Of a stretch of 9,262 nt of DNA, positions 1 through 6,894 are shown piece after piece. The translations under genes were made by a program, and so were the position numbers. The notes under the pieces were generated by a model. The model ran no database searches. It was not told the origin of the DNA and saw nothing but the letters and a program-made list of their open reading frames with translations. The stretch is from Elusimicrobiota bacterium (lineage in GTDB: Bacteria; Elusimicrobiota; Elusimicrobia; 2-02-FULL-39-32), in NCBI GenBank assembly GCA_023249835.1, contig JAHFBY010000039.1, forward strand, positions 1 to 9,262. Reading direction: 5' to 3'. How positions within the stretch are numbered: position 1 is the first letter of the stretch; each line of letters opens with the position of its first letter.

Positions 1-1
1 T

Positions 2-3000
2 ATGACTAGATATTCTTCTGAAATCACTGCGAATCACCAGGAATATTTCAACACCTACACCGAATTCACCAACGCCATGGCAAAGACACCTAGTGGAGAT
101 GTGCAAAACCTCCTACTTGCCCTATTAGAAGAAATGAAATCCGATCCAAGCATTAATTATAAATTTGATCTCAATATATGGAATCGCGCCTTTGCCGATT
201 ATGAGCTAAACGCTCTGCATAAAATTCATGATGATTTCAGCGTAGATTATCGTTCCAAACTTTTCTCCAAACAAGTCTCGTCTATCATTAATAATTTACC
301 CGGAGGAGTGAAACATGTTTACATTCTAGTTGGACGGGGTCATTTATCTAGCATGGCGCAGGAACTAAGACTTTTGGACAACAACATCAATTACGACCTT
401 CTTGCCACTGGTAAAAGGAACGCCGCAGAAGCTGAAGGAAAGGCCATTTTAAAAGCTGTTCGTTCGCAAAGAAGCGCCGACACTAAGAACTCACATATTG
501 AACTGAACCTCTTCCCTGGAATTGTGCCCAACTGGCTAGCCGCAATTTGGGAAAGCGGAGTTTTGGCTTTACTTATTTTTGCCTTACCTTTGGTTTTATC
601 TCTTACCCACGCATACGGACACAGCAAACTTTGGGCGGTTTTAACCCCCATCTTATCCACCTTGTTCCTAAACCTACCTATAAGTTATTGGGCTTTTGTC
701 CGCGCCCACGGCAGCAGGCGGGACGCAATTAGAACCAACGCCTGGATCATGAGTTTGCGCGCTAAAGCTGGCGCGTTAACCTTGGGGTTTGGTTTGGGGC
801 TTTCGTTATTTCTATTAACCCCGCTGGGAACCATCATTATCCCCCTAAGCATGATGAGCGTTTGGTTCCTCATCCACTTCTACCGCCACCTCCGCATCAA
901 CATGGATTGGGACACTGACGACCTACGCTTCAGCGTCATTGACAGGCCGGAAAATGCCGAGGAATCAAATCCGCTCTTATCAGAAACAGACCGTTCACCT
1001 CCTACACCGGAATATACTTCTCTATCCCTGGAAAATAGCCTAGAGCTTCTAATTAATAACGGCCAATGGTCGGCAGCGATTCAATTACTAGATCCCATTA
1101 CCAAGTCCCAAGGTTGCCCGGAAGAGTTACGCCACTTAAAAAAAACCCTGGAAAGTATGGGAGAAACAACCATAGCTGATGTTCAGCTTGTCAGTGAAAT
1201 AATAGACCGTTACTTCGCTAACAACAAAGCGCTTGAATTGACCCCGCAATTAGAATCAGGTGTTACGCGGTTCATTCATTCCTACATAACCCAAAATCGA
1301 TGGCTAGAAGCACGCCTATTCATATACTACATTCTTGCAGTATATCCAAACTCAGAACCGCTTGTCCATTTAAATCAGGAGTTAGCCTCGCGACAAGCCC
1401 AACAGAAATCTACAGGGACAGGAGATTTATCCCAGACCTTAGATGCCCACAGGAAGCTTAAGCAAAGGACCGTCAACGGGAAGAACGGACCTGTAAGGGT
1501 GACATTCATTGCGGAAAGCCACTTAGGAGCAGACACCAGACTGCTGAGAGTTTTTTTTCGTTCATGCTCTTCAGTGGGCCTTCTCGCTTTTTTTGAAGAA
1601 GGTGCGCTCAAATGCAGCGCGAACGATTCACCACCAACAGGGTTTTACTTCGGATTGGAGGACTATTTTAGAAATTCGGTCTCGACGCTCATCGCCATTC
1701 TAAACTCAAGCCATTCCCAGCGTTGGCCTTATGACGAGCATACTTATTTCCAGATTGGAAGTGTATTAAAATCTATCCTTAAAAAGTCAAATGGAATCGA
1801 TCCTAGAGTAAGCTCAGCTTGGTCTCAAATTAACAATCGTCTGAAAAATAATAAATTATATCTTTATTTAAACGAGAAATACCTGGGAACTAATATTGAT
1901 CCTTACGAACTCAAAGCAGATCTTTTAAGGTCATCTAAAACTGACTTAGATGAAATCATAACTGAACTTTGCAATGAGCTATTGCCCGCGATTGAAGAAG
2001 AGTTTAAAATTGATCGCGAGCTGTGGTCCAGCGCTATTGCCGGAGATAAAGACAAACTCACTAACATTCTTGATACCTTTGTAAGTAAAGATCGCTCTGA
2101 TAAATTTATCGAATATATCTCTTGGATGATTAAAGAAAAATTTCCCCCGGGTTTGAATCAAGCCTATGTCATTGTGGGCATAGGACACCTGGAGGATATG
2201 CTGGTCAATATTCCTGACAACTTAAACCCTGTGGTGGATACGAGGATTTTAGAGGCCCATAGAAAATACACCAAGGAAGAAGCGGACAAGTTGAAAATTA
2301 AAATGATCCGCAATGAGGGTAAACAATCGGTATCCCCAAACATGCTCTCAGATGACTTTCTGCCATTGACCCCTAAAATTATGAAAGAACGTAAAAAAAA
2401 TACCCTGGCTAAATCCGTTAATCTTTTTCCCAATGATGTACCTAACTGGCTAGCCCCGTTTTGGGAAAGCCCCCTATTAACTTTACTGGTCTTTGCCGCG
2501 CCTTTTGGGTTGTGGATGGGCAATATATTTTCCGGCAATGCGTTGTTGTTTTGGATTGTGGAAGCGGTCAGCTTCCTGACCGGAAGCTATTTGATCGCTT
2601 ATCTGATTTTTACAAAACTACATAGGGAAAAAGCCCACGAGGTGCGACCCTTTGCCTTTAACTTATTTAAAAAATCCACCTTCATTTCTTTGGGAGTGGG
2701 CCTTTTATCTGCTGTTGCGTTTATTTGGGTGCAATGGCATGATACCTTTATCATCCTCTTAAGCGCGGCCGCAACGTGGCTCGTGGTTCACACCAGGGAA
2801 CATTGGCGGCAAAATGTACAGGACCCTTATGCGCCTATGCCTAATGGAGAACTCAGTTCCAATGAATGGGAGGCTATAGAAAGAGAGTTGCGGCTGCTCC
2901 CGTATGCACCAACGGACAGTTCTTTAAACCCGCAGATTGCACAATTGCGGATGAATATGGAGCAGTCCATGGAACGCATGGAGTCTTCCCTGGACAAGGG

Positions 3001-3829
3001 AGAAGAATCTTCTCTGCAGGAAGCCTTAAAGGTTCTGGGCGCCTTGCATGCTCTGGAGATTTCGCAAAATAGCGATCTGCGCGCAAAAAAACGGGCTGAA
3101 CGACTCTTAAGGCGCTTCTTTGTCAATGGCGCGTTCACCTCTGAGTTGGTACCGCTAAGCTTGCACCGCTTAAATGATAAATTTGGCAGCGATATAAATG
3201 CCGGTTTTGAGCAAAATAATATTTCTCTTTTACGCATCACCGGAACGAACGTTACCCCAAACCTCATCGAAGCTTTGGAGCGCGCCTTTTTAGACGGGCT
3301 CTCCCAAACCTTGCAATCCGTCCAAGCGCTCTGGTCAACGCCGGTGGCCGCAGATGCCAAAACAACCGAGGGGTTGCTTTCATACCATTTGGACCCTACT
3401 TTCAGCCAGCCTAAGTCCGCATATGTTTGGGAGAATTTTCTAATGACGCTCAATTCCCTGTCCGCAGAGGAGCTCAAGCGAGTAGTGGTAATAGCGCATT
3501 TGCAAAGCGTAGAAGAGATGAAACGCTTGTTGCGTGAGAAGCTGGCAGGAAAAGCAGAGCTGCAGCAAAAGCTCGAGAAAATCAACTTCGTCTCTGCCCC
3601 TAAATTAGATCAAGACCTGCTCTTGGACTCCCTGAACCTCATGGGGTTAAACGCCTCTAAGTTGAGCATCTACACTTATGACGCCAAGGCTTGGTCGCAA
3701 AACTGCTTGCATTACCAATGGGTTCAATTATTTGAGTTGGTCAATCCGCTCGCAATGGTCCGGGTCCGCGGGCTGGCTGAAATCAATGACTTTCTCCTAA
3801 AGAAAAACTACTACGAAACGCAAGCCTAA
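2..3829 (+). CDS. Giant duplicated membrane protein with TraB/ChaN/EreA-like domains (5' partial)
   Basis: Seen: 1275 codons open from the window edge, ending in TAA. Layout: residues 1-130 are the second half of an alpha/beta domain with R84 and G111-R-G-H114; 169-300 four membrane helices (about 185-205, 210-233, 256-275, 277-294); 341-468 TPR-like helices; 495-745 a complete alpha/beta domain with E505-S-H507, E532/E533, R698 and G726-I-G-H729; 807-938 a second four-helix block; 980-1045 charged, probably coiled helices; 1075-1275 a different alpha/beta domain. The E-x-H, later Glu, Arg and G-x-G-H order resembles the Tiki/TraB, ChaN and erythromycin-esterase group of putative metal-dependent hydrolases; this is motif reading, not a search result. 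Arg/Lys-rich loops between helices 2 and 3, and after helix 4, put all soluble domains in the cytoplasm by the positive-inside rule. Module 1 lacks its E-x-H half, so the true start lies upstream and the ATG at 2 is probably internal. The substrate is unknown. The ORF is certain; the fold is tentative. Confidence 0.85.
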   Translation: MTRYSSEITANHQEYFNTYTEFTNAMAKTPSGDVQNLLLALLEEMKSDPSINYKFDLNIWNRAFADYELNALHKIHDDFSVDYRSKLFSKQVSSIINNLPGGVKHVYILVGRGHLSSMAQELRLLDNNINYDLLATGKRNAAEAEGKAILKAVRSQRSADTKNSHIELNLFPGIVPNWLAAIWESGVLALLIFALPLVLSLTHAYGHSKLWAVLTPILSTLFLNLPISYWAFVRAHGSRRDAIRTNAWIMSLRAKAGALTLGFGLGLSLFLLTPLGTIIIPLSMMSVWFLIHFYRHLRINMDWDTDDLRFSVIDRPENAEESNPLLSETDRSPPTPEYTSLSLENSLELLINNGQWSAAIQLLDPITKSQGCPEELRHLKKTLESMGETTIADVQLVSEIIDRYFANNKALELTPQLESGVTRFIHSYITQNRWLEARLFIYYILAVYPNSEPLVHLNQELASRQAQQKSTGTGDLSQTLDAHRKLKQRTVNGKNGPVRVTFIAESHLGADTRLLRVFFRSCSSVGLLAFFEEGALKCSANDSPPTGFYFGLEDYFRNSVSTLIAILNSSHSQRWPYDEHTYFQIGSVLKSILKKSNGIDPRVSSAWSQINNRLKNNKLYLYLNEKYLGTNIDPYELKADLLRSSKTDLDEIITELCNELLPAIEEEFKIDRELWSSAIAGDKDKLTNILDTFVSKDRSDKFIEYISWMIKEKFPPGLNQAYVIVGIGHLEDMLVNIPDNLNPVVDTRILEAHRKYTKEEADKLKIKMIRNEGKQSVSPNMLSDDFLPLTPKIMKERKKNTLAKSVNLFPNDVPNWLAPFWESPLLTLLVFAAPFGLWMGNIFSGNALLFWIVEAVSFLTGSYLIAYLIFTKLHREKAHEVRPFAFNLFKKSTFISLGVGLLSAVAFIWVQWHDTFIILLSAAATWLVVHTREHWRQNVQDPYAPMPNGELSSNEWEAIERELRLLPYAPTDSSLNPQIAQLRMNMEQSMERMESSLDKGEESSLQEALKVLGALHALEISQNSDLRAKKRAERLLRRFFVNGAFTSELVPLSLHRLNDKFGSDINAGFEQNNISLLRITGTNVTPNLIEALERAFLDGLSQTLQSVQALWSTPVAADAKTTEGLLSYHLDPTFSQPKSAYVWENFLMTLNSLSAEELKRVVVIAHLQSVEEMKRLLREKLAGKAELQQKLEKINFVSAPKLDQDLLLDSLNLMGLNASKLSIYTYDAKAWSQNCLHYQWVQLFELVNPLAMVRVRGLAEINDFLLKKNYYETQA
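506..901 (+). repeat. Membrane-module repeat, copy 1 (within the giant gene)
   Basis: Encodes residues 169-300: an entry motif NLFPxxVPNWLAxxWES, four hydrophobic helices, and an exit motif W288-x3-H292-x3-H296-x-R-x-N300. The same landmarks recur in copy 2 exactly 638 residues later, at both ends of the block. At the DNA level the best stretch is 527-556, identical to 2441-2470 at 26 of 30 bases. The Arg-rich loop at 234-255 suggests the helix 2-3 loop is cytoplasmic. Confidence 0.85.
2420..2815 (+). repeat. Membrane-module repeat, copy 2 (within the giant gene)
   Basis: Encodes residues 807-938, the second copy of the four-helix block: entry motif NLFPNDVPNWLAPFWES, helices at about 823-840, 847-870, 892-911 and 914-930, and exit motif W926-x3-H930-x3-H934-x-R-x-N938. 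The Lys/Arg-rich loop at 872-891 again points to the cytoplasm. Helix interiors have diverged freely from copy 1 while the entry and exit motifs are kept, so the motifs probably matter for function. Confidence 0.85.
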
Positions 3830-3888
3830 ACTCCCTAAATAGATTTAAATTAATCGCCCTTTTATAAAGAATATATTACAATGATTAA

Positions 3889-4524
3889 ATGCGCAATATT
3901 TCGCAATGGGTCCTGATTAAACTCATATTACCTATCCTTTTAATCTGGACAAGCTTAGCGCTTGCGGCAGAAAAAGCCTCGCTGCGCTTTTCCAACACGG
4001 ACGACGCAGGAAGCTCATCGCGCCTCACCGAAACAGCTAAGCCCGCGGCCAAGGCCAACAACCCCAACGACGGTAAAATGATTTATAGTGAACCCTTTCA
4101 AATAGATAACGCCCGGAAAACGTTAAAAGATGCGGCCAATGGCGACGCCCAAGCGCAATACTCCTTAGGTTATTTTTACCAATACGGGAAAGGTATAGCC
4201 CAAAACGATGCGGAAGCTATAAAGTGGTATAAAAAATCTGCTGAAAATGGGAATACGGATGCCATCCTAATGATGGCGGCCCTCAACTCGTCCGGGATCA
4301 TGATGCCCATTAATAAAGAAGAAAGCTACATGTGGAACTTTCTTTACGCTTCGCTCAAAGATGGCGCCACAGCAGCCAAGACGGGTATTGATGGGAACTT
4401 ACGCGAAGGCTCGACCATCACGGTATTAAGGGCGCTGGAAGCCGAACTCAAGCCAGAGCAAGTAGTAAGCGCCCAATCCCGCGCCAAAAAGATCGCCGCC
4501 CGTATCCCCGCTAAGAAAAAATAG
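3889..4524 (+). CDS. Secreted Sel1-like repeat protein
   Basis: A 211-residue protein. Residues 1-26 form a signal peptide: a basic start, a hydrophobic core from about 8 to 23, and an A24-L-A26 cleavage motif, so export across the inner membrane is expected. A low-complexity, Ala/Ser/Asn-rich linker runs to about 65. Residues 75-119 hold a good Sel1-type repeat (A-x-G-D-A-x-A-Q-Y-x-L-G, then Y-G-K-G, then A-I-K-W-Y-x-K-S-A). A degenerate second repeat follows at 120-156, and the end is Lys-rich. Sel1 repeats are helical protein-binding scaffolds, often in envelope or regulatory roles; the partner here is unknown. The gene lies 59 bases after the giant membrane-protein gene on the same strand, so it may be co-transcribed, though AT-rich DNA between them (for example TATATT at 3872-3877) could supply its own -10. 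There is no clear ribosome binding site. The ATG at 3881 is in another frame, and 3889 gives the intact signal peptide. Confidence 0.85.
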   Translation: MRNISQWVLIKLILPILLIWTSLALAAEKASLRFSNTDDAGSSSRLTETAKPAAKANNPNDGKMIYSEPFQIDNARKTLKDAANGDAQAQYSLGYFYQYGKGIAQNDAEAIKWYKKSAENGNTDAILMMAALNSSGIMMPINKEESYMWNFLYASLKDGATAAKTGIDGNLREGSTITVLRALEAELKPEQVVSAQSRAKKIAARIPAKKK

Positions 4525-4553
4525 TCGGACCGCCCAAATCAATTATAAAACAA

Positions 4554-4568
4554 CGCGGCTGTGCCGCG
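4554..4568 (+). other. GC-rich hairpin before the XRE promoter; at best a weak terminator
   Basis: A 6-bp all-GC stem (CGCGGC at 4554-4559 pairing with GCCGCG at 4563-4568) closes a 3-base TGT loop, 29 bases after the Sel1 gene stop. There is no T-run behind it, so it is not a classic intrinsic terminator. It abuts the putative -35 box of the next gene and may separate the two transcription units or assist regulation. Confidence 0.35.
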
Positions 4569-4570
4569 GC

Positions 4571-4599
4571 TTGACTAAATGTATCTATTATGATACATT
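4571..4599 (+). promoter_or_regulatory. Putative sigma70-type promoter of the XRE/nucleotidyltransferase pair
   Basis: TTGACT at 4571-4576 matches the -35 consensus at five of six bases. Seventeen bases later TACATT at 4594-4599 matches TATAAT at four of six. Transcription would start about seven bases further on, at or within a base or two of the ATG at 4606, giving a leaderless message. The inverted-repeat operator covers the spacer and the -10. Confidence 0.45.
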
Positions 4600-4601
4600 T
4601 A
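4576..4601. promoter_or_regulatory. Inverted-repeat operator, probably bound by the XRE regulator
   Basis: TAAATGTATC at 4576-4585 and GATACATTTA at 4592-4601 are perfect 10-bp reverse complements around a 6-base spacer TATTAT. The repeat sits between the putative -35 and -10 boxes and ends four bases before the start codon of an XRE-type protein. Binding there would block RNA polymerase, the usual negative autoregulation of antitoxin-type operons. The symmetry is directly visible; the binding partner is inferred. Confidence 0.7.
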
Positions 4602-4605
4602 ATAT

Positions 4606-5100
4606 ATGCTTAGTTTAGGGCAAACTATTTTGTTATGGCGAGAACACCGGGAAATGACGCAAGCGGAACTATCCTTGCGCACCGGGATCCCGCGCCCCAA
4701 CCTCTCCAGAATCGAGCGGGACAGAAATGAAATATCTCTAAAAACCCTACGAATTTTAGCGGGCGCTTTGGGAGTCTCGGCTGGATTCCTAGTTGATGGT
4801 AAAATTCCCCAAACTATGAAGCTTTCAACAAATCGGTTTAGCAGAAAAACCATGGAGCGAATCGCCTGGAACGCCAGCACGGGACAAAAGTTGCCCAACC
4901 CTATTGAGCAAGCCATTTCCGAAGATTTAAGAACAGTAGTGGGTCCTCGTTTAAAAGCTTTAAATCCTGATTTTCCGTTATCTGCTCCTATTGGGACGGC
5001 TTCAAATCGAGCTTGGCTAAGGTTATCCGCATTGCCAAAAGAAGAGCGGGACAGTTTGATTCAAAGAACCCTAGAACATGCCACAAACCTTAAACCGTAA
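4606..5100 (+). CDS. XRE-family HTH regulator, antitoxin-like
   Basis: A 164-residue protein. Residues 5-65 form a typical Cro/C1 (XRE) helix-turn-helix: T18-Q19-A-E-L on helix 2, G27-I-P turn, recognition helix around R30-P-N-L-S-R-I-E37, then the L45-K-T-L-x3-A-x2-L packing helix. Residues 66-164 are a less familiar tail containing R-x2-M-E-R-I-A (about 850 bases into the locus at 4850-4865), a pattern I associate with XRE proteins paired with nucleotidyltransferases. The 3' end overlaps the next gene by 23 bases, implying coupled translation. Upstream lies a perfect inverted repeat inside the promoter, so the protein probably represses its own operon and may neutralise or restrain its partner. 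The ATG at 4606 gives the normal distance to the HTH; no ribosome binding site precedes it. Function as an antitoxin is inferred from arrangement only. Confidence 0.85.
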   Translation: MLSLGQTILLWREHREMTQAELSLRTGIPRPNLSRIERDRNEISLKTLRILAGALGVSAGFLVDGKIPQTMKLSTNRFSRKTMERIAWNASTGQKLPNPIEQAISEDLRTVVGPRLKALNPDFPLSAPIGTASNRAWLRLSALPKEERDSLIQRTLEHATNLKP

Positions 5101-5707
5101 CCGCATTAACCAATTCTTCCGCCTATTCTCCAAGCATTTAGATGAGAAAGCTACGGTATTGCTGACCGGAGCGGCCGCTGGAAACATCTTAGGCAAAGCG
5201 CGACCCAGCGCTGATATTGATTTCGCGATTAGAATGGCTCAAAAGGATCCGGAGATGTGGGAAAAAATTGAGGTCGCGGTTCAAAAAACTGTTCGGGCAA
5301 CGGGCATTCAAGCCAACTATGCAGAAGACATTGACCGTTGGGGTCTTATCTCTCTGCTCGACTATCTCCACCATACCTTGCCCTACCAACAGTTCGGACA
5401 AATTAAAGTAGAAGTGCTTTCTCCGGCTTACTGGTCCATCGGCAAGATGACGCGCTATCTTGCGCCTGATATTGAGGACATGGTCCGCGTTTTCAAAAAA
5501 CAAAAAATCCCCTATCCGGACCTTGTGCGCCTATGGGGCTTGGCGCTGAGAAAAAGCCCTAAGTCCACGGCCTTGTTCACTTTTCGTAAACACGTTGAAG
5601 ATTTCCTAAAGAGTTACGGACGCCAAATTTGGCAAAAATCATTCGATGCGGACAAAGCGATTGGTCTATTCTACCGTTCCGCTAGAATCCCAAAACTACC
5701 AAGTTAA
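5078..5707 (+). CDS. Pol-beta-fold nucleotidyltransferase, AbiEii/DUF6036-like, putative toxin or effector
   Basis: A 209-residue protein. The segment L-L-T-G31-A-A-A-G-N-I-L-G, followed by R42-P-S-A-D46-I-D48-F, matches the helix-turn and D-x-D metal-binding signature of minimal nucleotidyltransferases, although the usual G-G/S is G-A here. E112 in K-V-E-V-L-S-P is the probable third acidic ligand. P116-x-Y-x2-I-G-K, and D131 and D134 in D-I-E-D, fit the conserved helix after the core in AbiEii/DUF6036-type proteins. Enzymes of this fold transfer nucleotides to tRNA, proteins or small molecules; the target cannot be read here. It starts inside the XRE gene (23-base overlap), so the two form one unit resembling a toxin-antitoxin or abortive-infection pair. 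The downstream end converges on the glycosyltransferase gene with a shared TTAA at 5704-5707. An alternative is a resistance-type or housekeeping nucleotidyltransferase. Confidence 0.75.
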   Translation: MPQTLNRNRINQFFRLFSKHLDEKATVLLTGAAAGNILGKARPSADIDFAIRMAQKDPEMWEKIEVAVQKTVRATGIQANYAEDIDRWGLISLLDYLHHTLPYQQFGQIKVEVLSPAYWSIGKMTRYLAPDIEDMVRVFKKQKIPYPDLVRLWGLALRKSPKSTALFTFRKHVEDFLKSYGRQIWQKSFDADKAIGLFYRSARIPKLPS

Positions 5708-6890
5708 TTTCCCGCCATTTCTTTATAGAGCTGGTCATAACGGTCCGCGATCGCGGACCAACCGTAGCGGCTCAAAATCAACTCGCGTCCGGCACGACCT
5801 AAATCTTTTCGCTTTTGCGGATTTTTTAACAGGTCGATCGTCATCTGCGCGAAATCTTTTGCCCCTTGCGCCGCAAACACGTGCTTGCCGTGCTCCACGC
5901 TGATGCCATCTAAAGCCAGGGGAGTAGCCACCACTGCGCGCGCCATGCTGAGCGCTTCCAAAACCTTGTTCTTAATGCCCGAACCGATCCGCATGGGACA
6001 AATGTTCACCGTGGCGCGGGCCACGTACTCGCGCAAGTCATCCACGCGTCCGGTCACGATAATATTTTTGCCGTTGTGCAATTTCTGCACGCTCTCCACC
6101 GGACTTTTGCCAACGATATAAAACTTGACGTCAGGAAACTCTTTTTGGATCAAGGGCAGGATTTCATAATTAAAATAGAGCACCGAATCCACGTTCGGCG
6201 GAAAGTTCATCACCCCGCGAAAGAGCAGGGAAGGCTCCTTATCTTCAATATCCAAGGGCTTAAACTCTTCGGGGTCTACGCCTGCGGCAATGACCGTGAT
6301 GTTGGCGCTGGGCATAAACTTTAAGGTCCAGTCCCGGTCAATGCCGCTCACCATGACCGTGCGGGTGAACTGCCGGATCATGGACTTTTCATATTTCTCC
6401 ATTTTGCGCGACTGGTTATAAAGATAGATTTTTTTAAGCCAGTTGGGTTCTACCGTGGAGTTGCGGTAGAACTGCATAGAGACCGAATCATGCGGGAAAA
6501 ACAATGTGGGCGTTTTGCCGATCGCAGACTTGTGCCCTGCGATATTCACGGACAAAAGGTGCACGATGTCGTAGCGCTCTTGGCTGATCAGTTGCTCAAG
6601 CTTTTTCGCGAACTTTTGGCTTGTGAACTGGCGCACGCAAAAAGGGGTAGACTCAAAAACCATATTCCAGGCGCGGGCCAAAGGTGAGCGCAAAGGTTCG
6701 TGCGCCACCACTTCGACGCGCTTGCACCATTTTTTCATTTCCTCGATATGCGGCTCCGCCACCGGGGTTTCAGACTCGCAGAGGAGCGCGGTTTCATGCC
6801 GCTTGGCAATGTGCTTGATTACGCGGTAGCTGGTAGAACGCATGCCATCGTCCGGCGGAAAAGGGTAGGTGTGCACTAAAAAAAGGATCT

Positions 6891-6894
<4 letters not shown>
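5704..6894 (-). CDS. Glycosyltransferase, GT4 type (GT-B fold), Stp1-like
   Basis: A 396-residue protein. It opens with a GT-B Rossmann strand (M-K-I-L-F-L-V-H) and the P11-F-P-P-D-D-G17-M-R loop; the C-terminal sugar-nucleotide domain begins near L-L-F-R226-G-V-M-N-F. The active-site region has R302-I-G-S-G-I-K-N-K-V-L-E313-A-L-S-M-A-R, then V-V-A-T-P, then G-I-x-V. E313 is the second acidic residue of the usual E-x7-E pair; the first is S305 here. The G-I-x-N-K-V-L-E-A-x-x-M-A-R pattern recalls sugar transferases of the PEP-CTERM/EpsH exopolysaccharide group, an impression without a search. It probably adds a sugar to a cell-surface glycan in the cytoplasm; donor and acceptor are unknown. 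The start at 6894 was chosen because it forms an ATGA overlap with aroD and gives the correct N-terminal strand; the ATG 54 bases upstream would add an unrelated 18-residue tail. Confidence 0.9.

Noticed and set aside
2164..2538. 124-codon open frame on the - strand
   Set aside because: Antisense to the conserved G-x-G-H and membrane-entry region of the giant gene; the product shows no family features.
2827..3585. 252-codon open frame on the - strand within the giant gene
   Set aside because: It is antisense to clearly structured coding sequence on the + strand, its product is Ser/Lys/Cys-rich with no recognisable domain, and it has no promoter or start signal.
3830..3888. Promoter for the Sel1-repeat gene
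   Set aside because: AT-rich, with a possible TATATT -10 at 3872, but no convincing -35 at proper spacing; not listed as a feature.
4554..4568. Intrinsic terminator after the Sel1-repeat gene
   Set aside because: The stem is only 6 bp and is followed by GCTTGACT, not a T-run; kept only as a weak hairpin.
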